Positions 26,103-35,504 are shown, counted from the first letter of the stretch. The stretch: DNA of 64,000 nt from Acaryochloris sp. CCMEE 5410 (GCF_000238775.2 NZ_AFEJ02000001.1:4340001-4404000), one strand, 5' to 3'. Numbers and translations: made by a program. Notes: a model not told the origin generated them from the sequence alone.

Positions 26103-27668
26103 TTAGGGAGCTTTGCCTCCAGCTACATCCTCCAATATTTGCACGGTGCCATCTGGGTTGAGGATGAGCTGAATTTGGAGTGATTGGGATGGTTGTAGGG
26201 GGGCAATAAACGGCTGATTCACCGCAGGCAACGGAACTTTGTCTAAATATTGAATGGCAAGGTTGTTTAAAGGAGTTACCTGTTTAAGAGAGCCATTGGC
26301 CTTCAAGGTGAGCTGATAGGGCAATGGCTGAGTTAAGCCTGGGGGAACTTGCCAACGCGGTTTGAAATATTGGCGAAGATTTTGGGCAGGAACGGATGTA
26401 GAGGGAATGAATGCAGCTTCGGTATTTCCCGGTGCTTGTCGACCGAATGAATTGAGGGTGCGATCTTCTGGTACTCGACGGTTGCGACTTAGGTTGTCTG
26501 TTTCAAGTAAACCTGATTCTGCATTGATTGTGTCAGCGGTGCTTGCTGGTGCGGGTTCAGCTGCAGGGGCTGGTGCTGCCACTGCAGGGGGGTGTGAAGT
26601 TTTAGCTTGAGGCGCAGGGGGGGGCGAGGTCTTGGCTTGAGGCACAGATTTTGCGGTTTGAGCGGGGGCGCTCGCGACTGGCGCTGGTGCTTTCTGCTCG
26701 TCTAAGATTTCTTTCTGGGGCGATGGAGACTGTTGAGGTATCTGTTGGTTCTGGGCAGAGATAGGGGGTGGCTTTTGTGTCTTTGGTGTGGCGGGGAGAG
26801 CTGGAGACAAGGTCTCTGATCGAGGTGCCCTGGCGATCACGGACGGCGAAGGTTGTTGTCGTTGCGCTGAACTGTCAAGGTTGCTTGGGGCTACACCTGT
26901 AGAAGGAGATATCTCCGGGATAGGAGAGCTAGACGGTTGCGAGGCAATAGTAGGTGGGGGTTGAGGCTTTCTCTTTGTGCTGTCCTTGGGTAGGGCGGCA
27001 ATCCCTTCCGCTTCATCCGCAGACAGGGTAGGGGCGTTGGTGCTAGGTTTGTCGGATGAAGTTACCCAGTCCCGCTTGGATTCGGGCTGCTGTTGGGTTA
27101 GTTGTAACGTCGCCGTAGAGACTCCCAGCATGACAACGAGAACGGCTGCACTGCTTGCCCATAAGGGTATTGCAGGTCGTTGGCTAGGTGTTGAGATCGG
27201 GAGGACTTCTAATTCGGCGGTACAGTCATCTAAGGCCGAGACTAAATCAAACAGTTGTGAGGCTTTCAGAGAAATTCTTTGATGGTGAGCGTTGGTTGCG
27301 AGTGGCCCTAGAACTAGATCATGAGTGACCAAACTACGTGGGTGCAAATAGAGTCGCGAGGCAGTATTGGGTTGAGGTTCAGCCTCTTGTTCTGAGTCTG
27401 AAATAGGATGGGTAGGAGATGTGACTAAGGATTGCCCTAATCTATTCTGGACATAATGAGTGACGGTTTCTGAGAGAAGCTGGAGCTGTTCATGGTTTCC
27501 TCTCACTTCTATGGGTTCATGATTTTGGCCCGATAGCCCTCGAAAACTTAGCAAAAAATTGACGGATTTCAGAATCGGTCGTTTGGCCCACCGGGATAAG
27601 GGTGAGGTTTGTGCAGTAATTTCTAAACTGCAGCTTTGAGGGTGATATTGCCGAGAAATAGAAGGCAT
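26103..27668 (-). CDS. DUF4335-like membrane protein with Pro/Ser-rich linker
   Basis: The 521-residue protein begins with a beta-rich cytoplasmic domain (residues 1-165; MPSISRQYHPQSCSLEITAQ, ILKSVNFLLSF). One membrane helix follows (about 168-190, LWASSAAVLVVMLGVSTATL), then a Pro/Ala/Ser/Gln-rich linker of about 200 residues and a C-terminal domain (YFKPRWQVPPGLTQPLPYQLTLKANGSL...) rather like a TonB C-terminal fold. The first part matches the cyanobacterial DUF4335 family. The function is unknown. It sits directly behind the DUF3038 gene, its usual partner in cyanobacteria, and before dusA. Confidence 0.75.
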   Translation of the reverse strand: MPSISRQYHPQSCSLEITAQTSPLSRWAKRPILKSVNFLLSFRGLSGQNHEPIEVRGNHEQLQLLSETVTHYVQNRLGQSLVTSPTHPISDSEQEAEPQPNTASRLYLHPRSLVTHDLVLGPLATNAHHQRISLKASQLFDLVSALDDCTAELEVLPISTPSQRPAIPLWASSAAVLVVMLGVSTATLQLTQQQPESKRDWVTSSDKPSTNAPTLSADEAEGIAALPKDSTKRKPQPPPTIASQPSSSPIPEISPSTGVAPSNLDSSAQRQQPSPSVIARAPRSETLSPALPATPKTQKPPPISAQNQQIPQQSPSPQKEILDEQKAPAPVASAPAQTAKSVPQAKTSPPPAPQAKTSHPPAVAAPAPAAEPAPASTADTINAESGLLETDNLSRNRRVPEDRTLNSFGRQAPGNTEAAFIPSTSVPAQNLRQYFKPRWQVPPGLTQPLPYQLTLKANGSLKQVTPLNNLAIQYLDKVPLPAVNQPFIAPLQPSQSLQIQLILNPDGTVQILEDVAGGKAP

Positions 27669-27725
27669 TGCTTTATATAAAGACGGGTGGCCAATTGCTA
27701 GAAAGCAACTGCAGAGGTTATCTTT

Positions 27726-28322
27726 CTAATGATTTGCCCGATCAAGCAGGGCCATCCACAACCGCCGTGGCCCCTGGTTGTTGCTATAGAATAACAAATC
27801 TATGAGTAACTTTAAGGCCAGATCGGTCAGGGCATCGACGGATAAAGTATCTTCCGTCATCCGGTCTTGGTAAGTGTTGGTGAAGTTATCTAAGTAATCT
27901 CCCAACAAAGCGACCTGATGAAACGGTTGCTCGGTTTCTGCCACGGACTCTAATAATTCCACAGCTTCTCGGATGAGGTTTTGATGTTGGTGGGCAAGGT
28001 GACAGCTGATCATTACAAGAGACCGGGCTTCTTCGATATCCAGTTTTTTGCGTCCGCCAGTACCTCGGCGGAGAGGATTAGACTGCCTCAGACGCCATAG
28101 GGACACTCGATCGCTGACGACATCCTGCAGGTTGAGATCGGCCGCAGCTTGGAGGACAGCTTCAGAGCCAATACCTACCAGGGCTTCTAGGGCTAGCAGC
28201 ACTAGATCTAACTGGGCTTTAATATTGTCAAGTTGAGACCGATCAGGCTGAGCCGTTTCTGTGAGGGGGAAGGCGACAAGCTTGCCTTGATCCGATGCTG
28301 GATTGTGAAGGGAAATGTCCAT
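27726..28322 (-). CDS. DUF3038-domain protein
   Basis: The protein of about 198 residues is mostly helical, with QLDLVLLALEALVGIGSEAVLQAA, LWRLRQSNPLRRGTGGRKKLDIEEARSLVMISC and LALKLLIDLLFYSNNQGPRRLWMALLDR. This matches the cyanobacterium-specific DUF3038 family; no biochemical function is known. The ATG at 28322 is preferred to the upstream GTG at 28331. It stands between the osmoprotectant-binding protein gene (15-nt gap) and the DUF4335 gene (57-nt gap), suggesting co-transcription and joint function with the latter. Confidence 0.8.
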   Translation of the reverse strand: MDISLHNPASDQGKLVAFPLTETAQPDRSQLDNIKAQLDLVLLALEALVGIGSEAVLQAAADLNLQDVVSDRVSLWRLRQSNPLRRGTGGRKKLDIEEARSLVMISCHLAHQHQNLIREAVELLESVAETEQPFHQVALLGDYLDNFTNTYQDRMTEDTLSVDALTDLALKLLIDLLFYSNNQGPRRLWMALLDRANH

Positions 28323-28346
28323 GTCTAACACAGAGCCTAAACCAGC

Positions 28347-29282
28347 TTAGGTCGGAGAGATAAGTCCTGTCTCTTGAAGGAACTGTTGGGCCACGGTTCG
28401 GGGTTCTTGGCGGTTGCCGCTTACCTCATAGTTCAGACGACGCATGGTTTCGTCCGTTAACTTGGGGGCGAGGGCATTGAGGGTACCTTTGACTTTAGCA
28501 TAGGCCTCTAAGACGGGCTGCCGGACGACAGGTGCCACTTGGTAAGGCGGGAACAAGCCTTGATCATCTTTTAAAACCACCAAATTGAGGGCATCAATTT
28601 CCCCATCCGTGCCAAAACCAACGGCAATTTCTGCTTGGCCTGATTGCAATGCTTGATAGCGTAAGCCTGGATCCGTGGCGATATAATCTTTGAGTTTGAA
28701 TGCGCCGTAAGCAGATTGAAGTCCGGGTAAGCCATCTTCCCGCGCTTCAAATTCGGGCGGGCCGATCATTCGTAATTTCTGGGCTTGTTTGGCAAAGTCA
28801 GAAATGGTTTCTAGTTGATATTTTTTTGCGGTGTCGGTGGTCACGACTAACGCCTGGGTGTTGTTCATGGGAGCAGGATTGAGCCACACCAAGTTGAAGT
28901 TGTTCTCGTAGGCTTTTGCAACCGTATCAAACACCTGTTGGGGGTTAGTGTTGCTAGGCTCTTTCAAAATGGTCAATAAGGCTGTGCCCGTGTATTCCGG
29001 ATAGAGGTCGATATCGCCCTTGACGAGTCCGGCTTGGGCAATAGGAGCACCCCCTAGGTTGAATTTCCGTTCGACTGCTAAATCTTGGTCTTCCAGGAGT
29101 TGGGCATAGAGCTCACCTAAAATAAATTGCTCTGTAAAGTCTTTAGACCCCACGCGAATGACATTATCGGTGGCTTGGTCGCCACTGCCGACCTGGCAAG
29201 CGACGACGGTGAAACAAGTGAGGACTGAGATCGCAACTAAAGATACGAACCGCTCCCAAGGTGTCTGAGATAATTTAACCAA
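28347..29282 (-). CDS. Glycine-betaine/osmoprotectant ABC transporter substrate-binding lipoprotein (OsmF/OpuAC-like)
   Basis: A hydrophobic signal ends in the lipobox VVAC (Cys at about residue 29). The mature protein has IRVGSKDFTEQFILGELYAQLLE, GGAPIAQAGLVKGDIDLYPEYTGTALLTIL and IAVGFGTDGEID, the pattern of the OpuAC/OsmF family that binds betaine, choline or related quaternary amines outside the membrane. No permease or ATPase gene is adjacent, so it is an orphan that must use a transporter encoded elsewhere. It uses a TTG start at 29282. It is the first gene of the run leading through DUF3038 and DUF4335 to dusA. Confidence 0.87.
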   Translation of the reverse strand: MVKLSQTPWERFVSLVAISVLTCFTVVACQVGSGDQATDNVIRVGSKDFTEQFILGELYAQLLEDQDLAVERKFNLGGAPIAQAGLVKGDIDLYPEYTGTALLTILKEPSNTNPQQVFDTVAKAYENNFNLVWLNPAPMNNTQALVVTTDTAKKYQLETISDFAKQAQKLRMIGPPEFEAREDGLPGLQSAYGAFKLKDYIATDPGLRYQALQSGQAEIAVGFGTDGEIDALNLVVLKDDQGLFPPYQVAPVVRQPVLEAYAKVKGTLNALAPKLTDETMRRLNYEVSGNRQEPRTVAQQFLQETGLISPT

Positions 29283-29390
29283 TTGCGAGATTACCCTTTA
29301 CCTTCAACCAACATGTGTTGCTATTATTCCACCTTCCGAGACTGAGGCAAGCGCCAGGCTGGGAGAGATTGATCGTCAGGCCAGAGGGAA

Positions 29391-29840
29391 CTAGTTACCT
29401 TTGCGGCGGATCAGTTCTTCATCTAATTGATTTTTGAGGGATTTATTCTTGCGAACTTCTTCGGTGATGGCATTGAAGTCGGTTAAAGATAAACCATTGT
29501 TACGGATAATTTCTGCAGACTCATTGAAAAAGCGATCGCAAATATTATTGACCGGTGCCACTAAATCAGATTTCTTACAAATATTTTTGGGCAAAGCTCC
29601 GCCCATGATTTGTTGCACTTGCTGGTAGGATTGCAACCTCAAGGGTTCCATTTGGAGAATTGCCTCTGCATAATTCCCTAAAAGTTTCTTGTACTTGGGC
29701 TGACTCTGGGCGGCGGCATGGGAGGCCCAGGTGAGGGTCGATAAATTATTTGAAAGACCGGGTGCCAAACCACTCAACCAACTGCACGATGTTAAAAGCA
29801 ACACCCACCCCAAACGGGTGTTGATAAGAGGTTTGAACAT
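29391..29840 (-). CDS. Secreted DUF4168-domain protein
   Basis: From ATG 29840 (MFKPLINTRLGWVLLL) the protein has a signal peptide ending near SHAAAQ. A helical domain of about 100 residues follows: YAEAILQMEPLRLQSYQQVQQIM, LVAPVNNICDRFFNESAEIIRNNGLSLTDFNAITEEV. This matches DUF4168, a periplasmic or cell-envelope family common in cyanobacteria and alphaproteobacteria, with no known function. Two in-frame upstream ATGs (29924 and 29867) would give a longer N-terminus lacking signal-peptide character at its start. A HIP1 octamer lies at 29532-29539. Confidence 0.75.
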   Translation of the reverse strand: MFKPLINTRLGWVLLLTSCSWLSGLAPGLSNNLSTLTWASHAAAQSQPKYKKLLGNYAEAILQMEPLRLQSYQQVQQIMGGALPKNICKKSDLVAPVNNICDRFFNESAEIIRNNGLSLTDFNAITEEVRKNKSLKNQLDEELIRRKGN

Positions 29841-30010
29841 GTATGTTTGCCGTGTAAATGTTGACATAAACCCTAATAATCCCAACAAACTTGAAGTAGT
29901 GTCGGTATAACTATCTTGAATCATTTTTTCTGGGGAAGTTCCAACATTGGTGGAATTACAGATCGATTGAAGTAAACTGCAGGGATTCGATTCCTCTCCC
30001 CCTGATGGTC

Positions 30011-31030
30011 TTAAGACAAGATTGGATTAGCTTGGCAAATGTGACTCATCTCAACCACAGTGGTGATTAAAGTTGAGCGGGGGGCTTCGCCTTGCTTCAG
30101 GGCAACTTCCAAATCTAAGAGACAAGATAGGGATTGACGAAGTTGCTGACATGTCACGGTTTGGACGGCTTGTTTGAGAAAATAGATGCGTTTGGGATTA
30201 CCCACTTCTGCAGCGCGAGCAATGACCCGTTCGTCCTGTTCGCCCGAGACCACCATCAGTTTGACCCATAGCCAAGTCCGAAATTGCCGTATCAAGGTCG
30301 CGACAATTTTTAAGCCAGGTTCATTCAAGTTCAGTAACTCAGCGACTAATCCCAAGGCCTGATCGGTTTGCCCTTGGCGAATGGTTTCAGCTAACTGCAA
30401 ACTGTTTTGAGTCGTGGAGGAGACTAAATGCTGAACGATCTCTAGACCGATCCGTTTGGTTTTGTTTTGGGCATCTGAAGATAAGGAATATAGCTTTAAT
30501 TTCTCTAGCTCTCCATAGAGACGACGGGTATCGTTACCCACTGCATCGGCAAGATGTTCTCCAGCCGCTTGGGTTAACGGAACCTCCAAATCATGGGCTG
30601 CCCGTTTGACCATTTGCAAAATCTGGGCGGTCTTCCAAGGAGGAATGAGGGCAAACTCAGTCACTTGAGCCTGTTTTTGTAATAATTTTGTCAGCTTGCT
30701 ACGACCATCTGGTTTGGTGGTTTGAGTTAATAACAAGTGGGATGTGGGGGGTAGATCGGGAAGGGTGCGTTCAAATTCGGGTAGCAGATCGGCTGTGGCT
30801 CCTACTAAGGGATTCGTTAACCAGACCAAACGATGCCCTACGCCAAACGGTGGCGTCATCACTTGATTCAGACCTTGAATCACCGATGCGGTGCCATCGG
30901 ATCCAGAAGCGACATCTATTTTATCCAGGTTGAAGCTTTGCCACTCTGGATCTAAGACCTCTTGATGAAGGGCCTGAACTGCTTTCGATAAGCGATAAGT
31001 ATCTTCTCCCCAGAAGAGATAAACGGGCAT
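30011..31030 (-). CDS. holA: DNA polymerase III delta subunit
   Basis: The N-terminus VYLFWGEDTYRLSKAVQALHQEVL, followed by HLLLTQTTKPDGRSKLTKLL, EFALIPPWKTAQILQMVKRAA, AVGNDTRRLYGELEKLKLY and a C-terminal helical region (LIRQFRTWLWVKLMV), matches HolA. It opens the beta sliding clamp as part of the clamp loader. Its length (339 residues) is normal. The gene is single and on the minus strand, with its ATG at 31030. Confidence 0.92.
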   Translation of the reverse strand: MPVYLFWGEDTYRLSKAVQALHQEVLDPEWQSFNLDKIDVASGSDGTASVIQGLNQVMTPPFGVGHRLVWLTNPLVGATADLLPEFERTLPDLPPTSHLLLTQTTKPDGRSKLTKLLQKQAQVTEFALIPPWKTAQILQMVKRAAHDLEVPLTQAAGEHLADAVGNDTRRLYGELEKLKLYSLSSDAQNKTKRIGLEIVQHLVSSTTQNSLQLAETIRQGQTDQALGLVAELLNLNEPGLKIVATLIRQFRTWLWVKLMVVSGEQDERVIARAAEVGNPKRIYFLKQAVQTVTCQQLRQSLSCLLDLEVALKQGEAPRSTLITTVVEMSHICQANPILS

Positions 31031-31221
31031 AGTAATCTGGTGTGACTACTCACATTATGAATAGTGTTAGGGCAACAAAGCGACCTTGTGGTTTAGTTAA
31101 GATGCCCTTTTTGGGCGAGTCGACAGCCATCTGAGAACTGGAGTCTCCCTCACAATCTTTGTAGATGGACGGGTGGAGAATAGCAGTAGAGTAAGGTATT
31201 GGTCCTTGATGTCGTTGTGAC

Positions 31222-31842
31222 ATGACGCTTATTCTTCATCCGATTTTGCAGCAGAGCTTTGCGACCATCGATCGGGAAATTGGCTCGCATCATTTTTCTG
31301 ATCAGCAATATGCAGTCTTGCGCCGTGTCATCCATAGTACGGCTGATTTTGAGTTTCGAGAGCTGTTACGCTTTAGCCCCGATGTGGTGGCTGAGGCTAC
31401 CGCAGCCTTAGCCGCAGGTACCCCCATTGTTACCGATGTGAAGATGGTTTCTATGGGGATTCAAACGGTCGTCCAACAAACTTTTCAAAATCCGATTGTC
31501 ACGGCTGTCGATGCCTGTCAATCTCCTCCCTTGGGGCAAACTCGGACTGAAACAGGCATGCTTCAATGTCTGCAAGTTCACCCCCAGGCTATTTATGTGA
31601 TTGGTAATGCGCCAACGGCCTTATCCGCCCTCTGTCGACAGATTGCTCATGTACCTAAGCCGCCATCTCTGATTATTGGTGTACCCGTTGGCTTTATTGG
31701 TGTCCTTGAAGCCAAATCTGCTTTGGCTCAGTCTGGAATACCCCATATTCGAACGGAGGGGCGCAAAGGGGGATCGCCTGTAGCGGCGGCAATTACGAAT
31801 GCACTATTGACGCTGGCTTGGCAACAAAGGAATACATACTGA
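31222..31842 (+). CDS. cobH: Precorrin-8X methylmutase
   Basis: The 206-residue protein shows RRVIHSTADFEFRELLRFSP (with the catalytic His region), GTPIVTDVKMV, TRTETGMLQC, YVIGNAPTALSALCRQI, PPSLIIGVPVGFIGVLEAKSAL and RKGGSPVAAAITNALL. This is CobH/CbiC, which moves a methyl group from C-11 to C-12 to give hydrogenobyrinic acid or its cobalt form in B12 synthesis. Its stop codon TGA shares a base with the ATG of cobL (TGATG), so the two are translationally coupled. No cobalamin riboswitch pattern was recognised in the 191-nt leader. Confidence 0.94.
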   Translation: MTLILHPILQQSFATIDREIGSHHFSDQQYAVLRRVIHSTADFEFRELLRFSPDVVAEATAALAAGTPIVTDVKMVSMGIQTVVQQTFQNPIVTAVDACQSPPLGQTRTETGMLQCLQVHPQAIYVIGNAPTALSALCRQIAHVPKPPSLIIGVPVGFIGVLEAKSALAQSGIPHIRTEGRKGGSPVAAAITNALLTLAWQQRNTY

Positions 31843-33098
31843 TGACTCCCATTCATGTTATTGGGATCGGGCTGACCGGTGGATCAGGGTTGCAGTCCCA
31901 CCTCCATATGCTGATTGATCAAGCCACTGTCTTAGTCGGCAGCGAACGACATCTCCAATACTTTCCATTGCATCCAGGAAAACGCATTACCCTGACGAAT
32001 TTTGCTCAAGGTTTAAAGGCGATTCAACAGCATTTAGATCAGTCTCCCAACCCACTCGTGGTCGTGATAACGTCTGGAGATCCGCTATTTTTCGGGTTTG
32101 GCCGTCTATTGCTACAAACTTTTGCGGCTGATCTATTGTGCTTTCATCCCTATCTCAGTTCTGTCCAAATTGCTTTTAACCGCCTCAAGGTGCCTTGGCA
32201 AGATGCTGAGGTGATTAGTGTTCATGGCCGTTCTCTATCTTCCTTGGTTACAGCATGGCAAAAGGGAGTGAGAAAAATTGCAGTGTTGACGGACCATAAC
32301 AATACGCCTGCTGCGATCGCAAAATTATTCCTCAGTTTAAATCTACCCATCCACTATGAATTTTGGGTGTGTGAAAATCTAGAAGGCTCAGATGAGCGCG
32401 TTCAAAAATTTGAACCCAAGACGCTACTCAATCGACAATTCTCAGCTCTCAATGTTGTCGTTTTACTACGCCATAGCCTAGAAAAACAAGAAAAATCTGA
32501 TCTTGCCTCTTTACCGGTTCTTGGACTTCCTGATCAGGCTTTTTATAGCTTTGCTGATCGTCCTGGGTTAATGACCAAGCGAGAAATTCGTATTCTGGCA
32601 TTGGCTGAATTACAGCTGCAAGACCATCAAATAATTTGGGATATTGGATCGGGTACTGGCTCAGTTGCGATTGAAACCGCTCGCATAGTCCCCGGTTCCC
32701 AAGTTTATGCCGTTGAAAAAACAGCTTTAGGGACCCAGCTCATCCACCAAAATTGTCAGCATTTTCAGGTGAACAATGTTCATATCGTTTTGGGCGAAGC
32801 CCCCACCGCATTAAATAATTTGCCTGACCCCCACCGAATATTTATTGGAGGAAGTGGAGGGCATCTTCAGGAGATCTTAAATTATTGCCAAATGCGACTT
32901 GACCTATCAGGTGTCATCGTCTTGAGCCTGGCAACCTTAGAAAATTTTTATATTGCTACCCAGTGGTTTGATAAACCTAATTGGGTAGTAGAACATCTGC
33001 AAATTCAACTATCACGTTCTGTTCCCGTTGCATCCATGACTCGATTAACTCCATTAAACCCAGTTATGTTGATCAGAGCCAGCAGAAACCCTAACTAG
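31842..33098 (+). CDS. cobL: Precorrin-6Y C5,15-methyltransferase (CbiE-CbiT fusion)
   Basis: From ATG 31842 (MTPIHVIGIGLTGG) the first 210 residues are a tetrapyrrole methylase domain (CbiE): LVGSERHLQYFP, VVVITSGDPLFFGFGRLLLQ. From about residue 240 a Rossmann methyltransferase follows (CbiT): MTKREIRILALAELQL, IIWDIGSGTGSVAIETAR, IFIGGSGGHLQEIL. The fused enzyme methylates C-5 and C-15 and decarboxylates the acetate side chain. Placement after cobH, with a one-base overlap, fits one B12 operon. Another start at 31818 would overlap cobH more and adds no conserved sequence. Confidence 0.94.
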   Translation: MTPIHVIGIGLTGGSGLQSHLHMLIDQATVLVGSERHLQYFPLHPGKRITLTNFAQGLKAIQQHLDQSPNPLVVVITSGDPLFFGFGRLLLQTFAADLLCFHPYLSSVQIAFNRLKVPWQDAEVISVHGRSLSSLVTAWQKGVRKIAVLTDHNNTPAAIAKLFLSLNLPIHYEFWVCENLEGSDERVQKFEPKTLLNRQFSALNVVVLLRHSLEKQEKSDLASLPVLGLPDQAFYSFADRPGLMTKREIRILALAELQLQDHQIIWDIGSGTGSVAIETARIVPGSQVYAVEKTALGTQLIHQNCQHFQVNNVHIVLGEAPTALNNLPDPHRIFIGGSGGHLQEILNYCQMRLDLSGVIVLSLATLENFYIATQWFDKPNWVVEHLQIQLSRSVPVASMTRLTPLNPVMLIRASRNPN

Positions 33099-33228
33099 AG
33101 TTTAGATAGAGCTTCTGTTAAATAATGCATTTATGAGAAATACATTAGACTCTGAAGTCGTTTGATGTTTATGCCGAATTTCAGCTAATAAGGAAATAGG
33201 AGCAAACCCTAAGACTTAGAGGCAAGCC

Positions 33229-33612
33229 TTATACATCTTCATCTTCATCGACTTGAATGAGATGAATATGCTTATATCCCAACTTAATTGAAAACTCATC
33301 GCCAGGTTTTAATCCCATGGCTTGGGTATAGGTGGAGCCAATTACAATTTGACCATTCTTATGCACACTAACCCGATACGTCGGTTCCCGTCCACGCCCA
33401 TCTTTAGAGCCATCAGGATTGAGATCAATCCCTCTTGCTTCAATAACGGCATTGAGAAATTCGCCGAGATTAACGCGGGTTTGCTTATTCTTTGTAATCG
33501 AATAATATCCGCATCGTTTAGCCTTTTCACGGCGAGACAAGTGCTGAAGTTCTTTAACTTTTTGCAAGAGTGCTTTGCCAGTCAAAGGCGTTGTTTCGGT
33601 ATCGGTTGCCAT
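33229..33612 (-). CDS. cyAbrB-type transcriptional regulator
   Basis: This 127-residue protein has the cyanobacterial AbrB layout: an N-terminal helical part (TGKALLQKVKELQHLSRREKAKRCGYY) and a C-terminal AbrB/SpoVT-like swapped-hairpin domain (YRVSVHKNGQIVIGSTYTQAMGLKPGDEFSIKL). cyAbrB proteins bind DNA broadly and influence carbon/nitrogen balance, redox and pigment genes. It is monocistronic, with a 534-nt region before it shared with divergent sdhB. The C-terminus is acidic (VDEDEDV). Which of the two paralogues (cyAbrB1 or cyAbrB2) it represents is not decided. Confidence 0.9.
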   Translation of the reverse strand: MATDTETTPLTGKALLQKVKELQHLSRREKAKRCGYYSITKNKQTRVNLGEFLNAVIEARGIDLNPDGSKDGRGREPTYRVSVHKNGQIVIGSTYTQAMGLKPGDEFSIKLGYKHIHLIQVDEDEDV

Positions 33613-34146
33613 CTACAAAAATATCCTTGCAATCAACGTGTAGAGAAACAGAAGCATTTCTGCTTAGGGGAGATCTTTAAAGCTGGATGATGAATTCCAA
33701 CAACTAGACCTTATTTAAACTATTGCAATTGTAGCAAAAAGAAAACGAATTGCTTTCTAAATATTATTCTAACGGTTTCTTTTTAATTAGCAACTAATTT
33801 TTATCGATGAAAGATCGGTCGAGGATATATCGTCTTTCCTGTAGAGAGGCAAGAATTTGCTGCTCTTATTTAGTAAAAGGGTTTGCTAAACCTATTTTTT
33901 AGGTTAGAGAAAGTCGGCATCTCTCTAAGACCTACTAAATTCTCTCGAACTTGTACAAAGGTAGAACAATAATATGGAGACTTCCATAGAGATTATTTAC
34001 CTGTGATACATTGATCGTAATAATAATATGCCTGCATAGTTGTCCGTATACCTTTACTAAAGGTAATCTTTCTTTAGACTTTCCAGAAAACTCGACAAAT
34101 ATAACAGAAAAATTGATAATCTCTCAAAGTTCTTAGGCATGAAATC
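33613..34146. other. AT-rich intergenic region between divergent cyabrB and sdhB
   Basis: This 534-nt region contains no open frame that looks like a gene and no recognisable structured RNA. It must hold promoters for both flanking genes. Long AT-rich stretches (for example 33700-33800 and 33960-34040) resemble the kind of DNA AbrB-type proteins often bind, but no defined motif stands out. Confidence 0.55.
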
Positions 34147-35196
34147 ATGCAAGTTCTGTTCAAAATATCCCGTCAACAGCGACAAAGTGCAGTTAAAGTC
34201 CAGACGTATTCATTGGATGTAGACCCGAGTACCACGATTCTGGACTGTTTGAATTTGATTAAATGGCAGCAGGATGGGTCTCTAGCTTTTCGAAAAAACT
34301 GTCGCAATACCATTTGTGGTAGCTGCAGTATGCGGATTAATCATCGGGCGGCTTTGGCCTGTCAACAGAACGTGAAAGCAGAATTAGCCCGTTCTTATTC
34401 AGCCTGGAATCAACAGAACGGAGCCGACTCAGATCGAGAAAATCCAGACTCAATTCCCGTGATAGAAATTGCGCCCATGGGGAATATGCCAGTCATTAAA
34501 GACTTGGTTGTGGACATGAATCAGTTTTGGCAAAATTTGGACCAGGTTGAACCTTATGTCAGTTCTTCCAGCCGACAAGTCCCTGAGCGGGAGTTTCTCC
34601 AGTCTCCAGAAGATCGCAGCAAGCTTGATCAAATGGGGAATTGTATTTTATGTGGGGCTTGTTATTCGGACTGTAATGCCCTCCCGGCAAATGGGTCTTT
34701 TGTGGGTCCCCATGCTTTGGCAAAAGCCCACCGATTATTAGCCGATACTCGTGATCAAGCGACGGAACATCGCCTTGAACAATATAACCAGGATATCCAA
34801 GGGGTCTGGGGGTGTACCCGTTGTTTTAATTGCAATACGGTATGCCCGATGGGTGTGGCTCCCCTGGATCAGATCAGTAAAATCAAATCTCAGGTCCTGG
34901 CGAACCCAACGCTTCCTGACAGTCGCCCCCTGCGCCATCGGAGGGTCTTGGTGGATTTAGTCCAAGAGGGGGGCTGGATTGATGAACGGAAATTTGGGTT
35001 GAAAGTGGTGGGCAATAACTTTAAAGATCTGCCAGGGCTTTTCAGTCTGGTGCCTTTGGCGGGACAAATGCTCCGGCGCCAAAAACTGCCGATTAAATTT
35101 GATGCTTCAACCGGGACAGATGAAGTGCGAGGGCTGATTGAGGCCGTTAAAAAGCGGCAGTCTAAGGCGGCTTCTCAGAGCGAGTCAACGCGCTAA
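34147..35196 (+). CDS. sdhB: Succinate dehydrogenase/fumarate reductase iron-sulfur subunit
   Basis: The N-terminal ferredoxin-like domain carries the [2Fe-2S] ligands in CRNTICGSCSMRINHRAALAC (about residues 58-78). The C-terminal domain carries two Cys clusters, CILCGACYSDC and CTRCFNCNTVCPMGVAP, for [4Fe-4S] and [3Fe-4S] centres. It passes electrons from the flavoprotein SdhA to quinone in the thylakoid or plasma membrane. At 349 residues it is longer than E. coli SdhB (about 240), with a basic C-terminal extension. No sdhA gene is adjacent, as is usual in cyanobacteria, where sdh genes are scattered. Confidence 0.92.
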   Translation: MQVLFKISRQQRQSAVKVQTYSLDVDPSTTILDCLNLIKWQQDGSLAFRKNCRNTICGSCSMRINHRAALACQQNVKAELARSYSAWNQQNGADSDRENPDSIPVIEIAPMGNMPVIKDLVVDMNQFWQNLDQVEPYVSSSSRQVPEREFLQSPEDRSKLDQMGNCILCGACYSDCNALPANGSFVGPHALAKAHRLLADTRDQATEHRLEQYNQDIQGVWGCTRCFNCNTVCPMGVAPLDQISKIKSQVLANPTLPDSRPLRHRRVLVDLVQEGGWIDERKFGLKVVGNNFKDLPGLFSLVPLAGQMLRRQKLPIKFDASTGTDEVRGLIEAVKKRQSKAASQSESTR

Positions 35197-35309
35197 TTCT
35201 GAATGAAGTCGGAATCGGGCAGGGGGGATAGATACAGATTGCTAGGGTTTCTTCAGTGCGATCCCAAAGGAATTCCGTTAAGATCCTGAAGTCCTTTGCT
35301 GCTTTGTTT

Positions 35310-35504
35310 ATGAGTTCATCAAACGTCCCTGAACCGGATCAAACCCCCTCAACAGAGCTAGAGACCGTCCCTGAACCTGGGTTTGGGTGGACGGATTATG
35401 CAGAGCGGATTAATGGTCGCTTTGCCATGGTGGGGTTTATGGTGCTTCTTTTATTAGAACTAGTGACCCGCCAAGATTTCTTTACTTGGGTGGGATTGCG
35501 CTAA
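35310..35504 (+). CDS. High-light-inducible protein (Hli/SCP, one-helix CAB-like)
   Basis: From ATG 35310 the 64-residue protein has an acidic, Pro-rich N-terminus (MSSSNVPEPDQTPS). The chlorophyll-binding helix follows: GWTDYAERINGRFAMVGFMVLLLLELVTRQ, with the ERxNGRxAMxGF motif of the light-harvesting-complex superfamily. Hli proteins dimerise, bind chlorophyll and carotenoid, and protect nascent photosystem II and chlorophyll synthesis under stress. An in-frame extension to 35256 lacks support. It follows sdhB by 113 nt and ends at a strong hairpin. sodB converges from the other side. Confidence 0.93.
   Translation: MSSSNVPEPDQTPSTELETVPEPGFGWTDYAERINGRFAMVGFMVLLLLELVTRQDFFTWVGLR

Noticed and set aside
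31031-31221. Cobalamin riboswitch before cobH
   Set aside because: The expected conserved B12-box elements were not found in the 191-nt leader.
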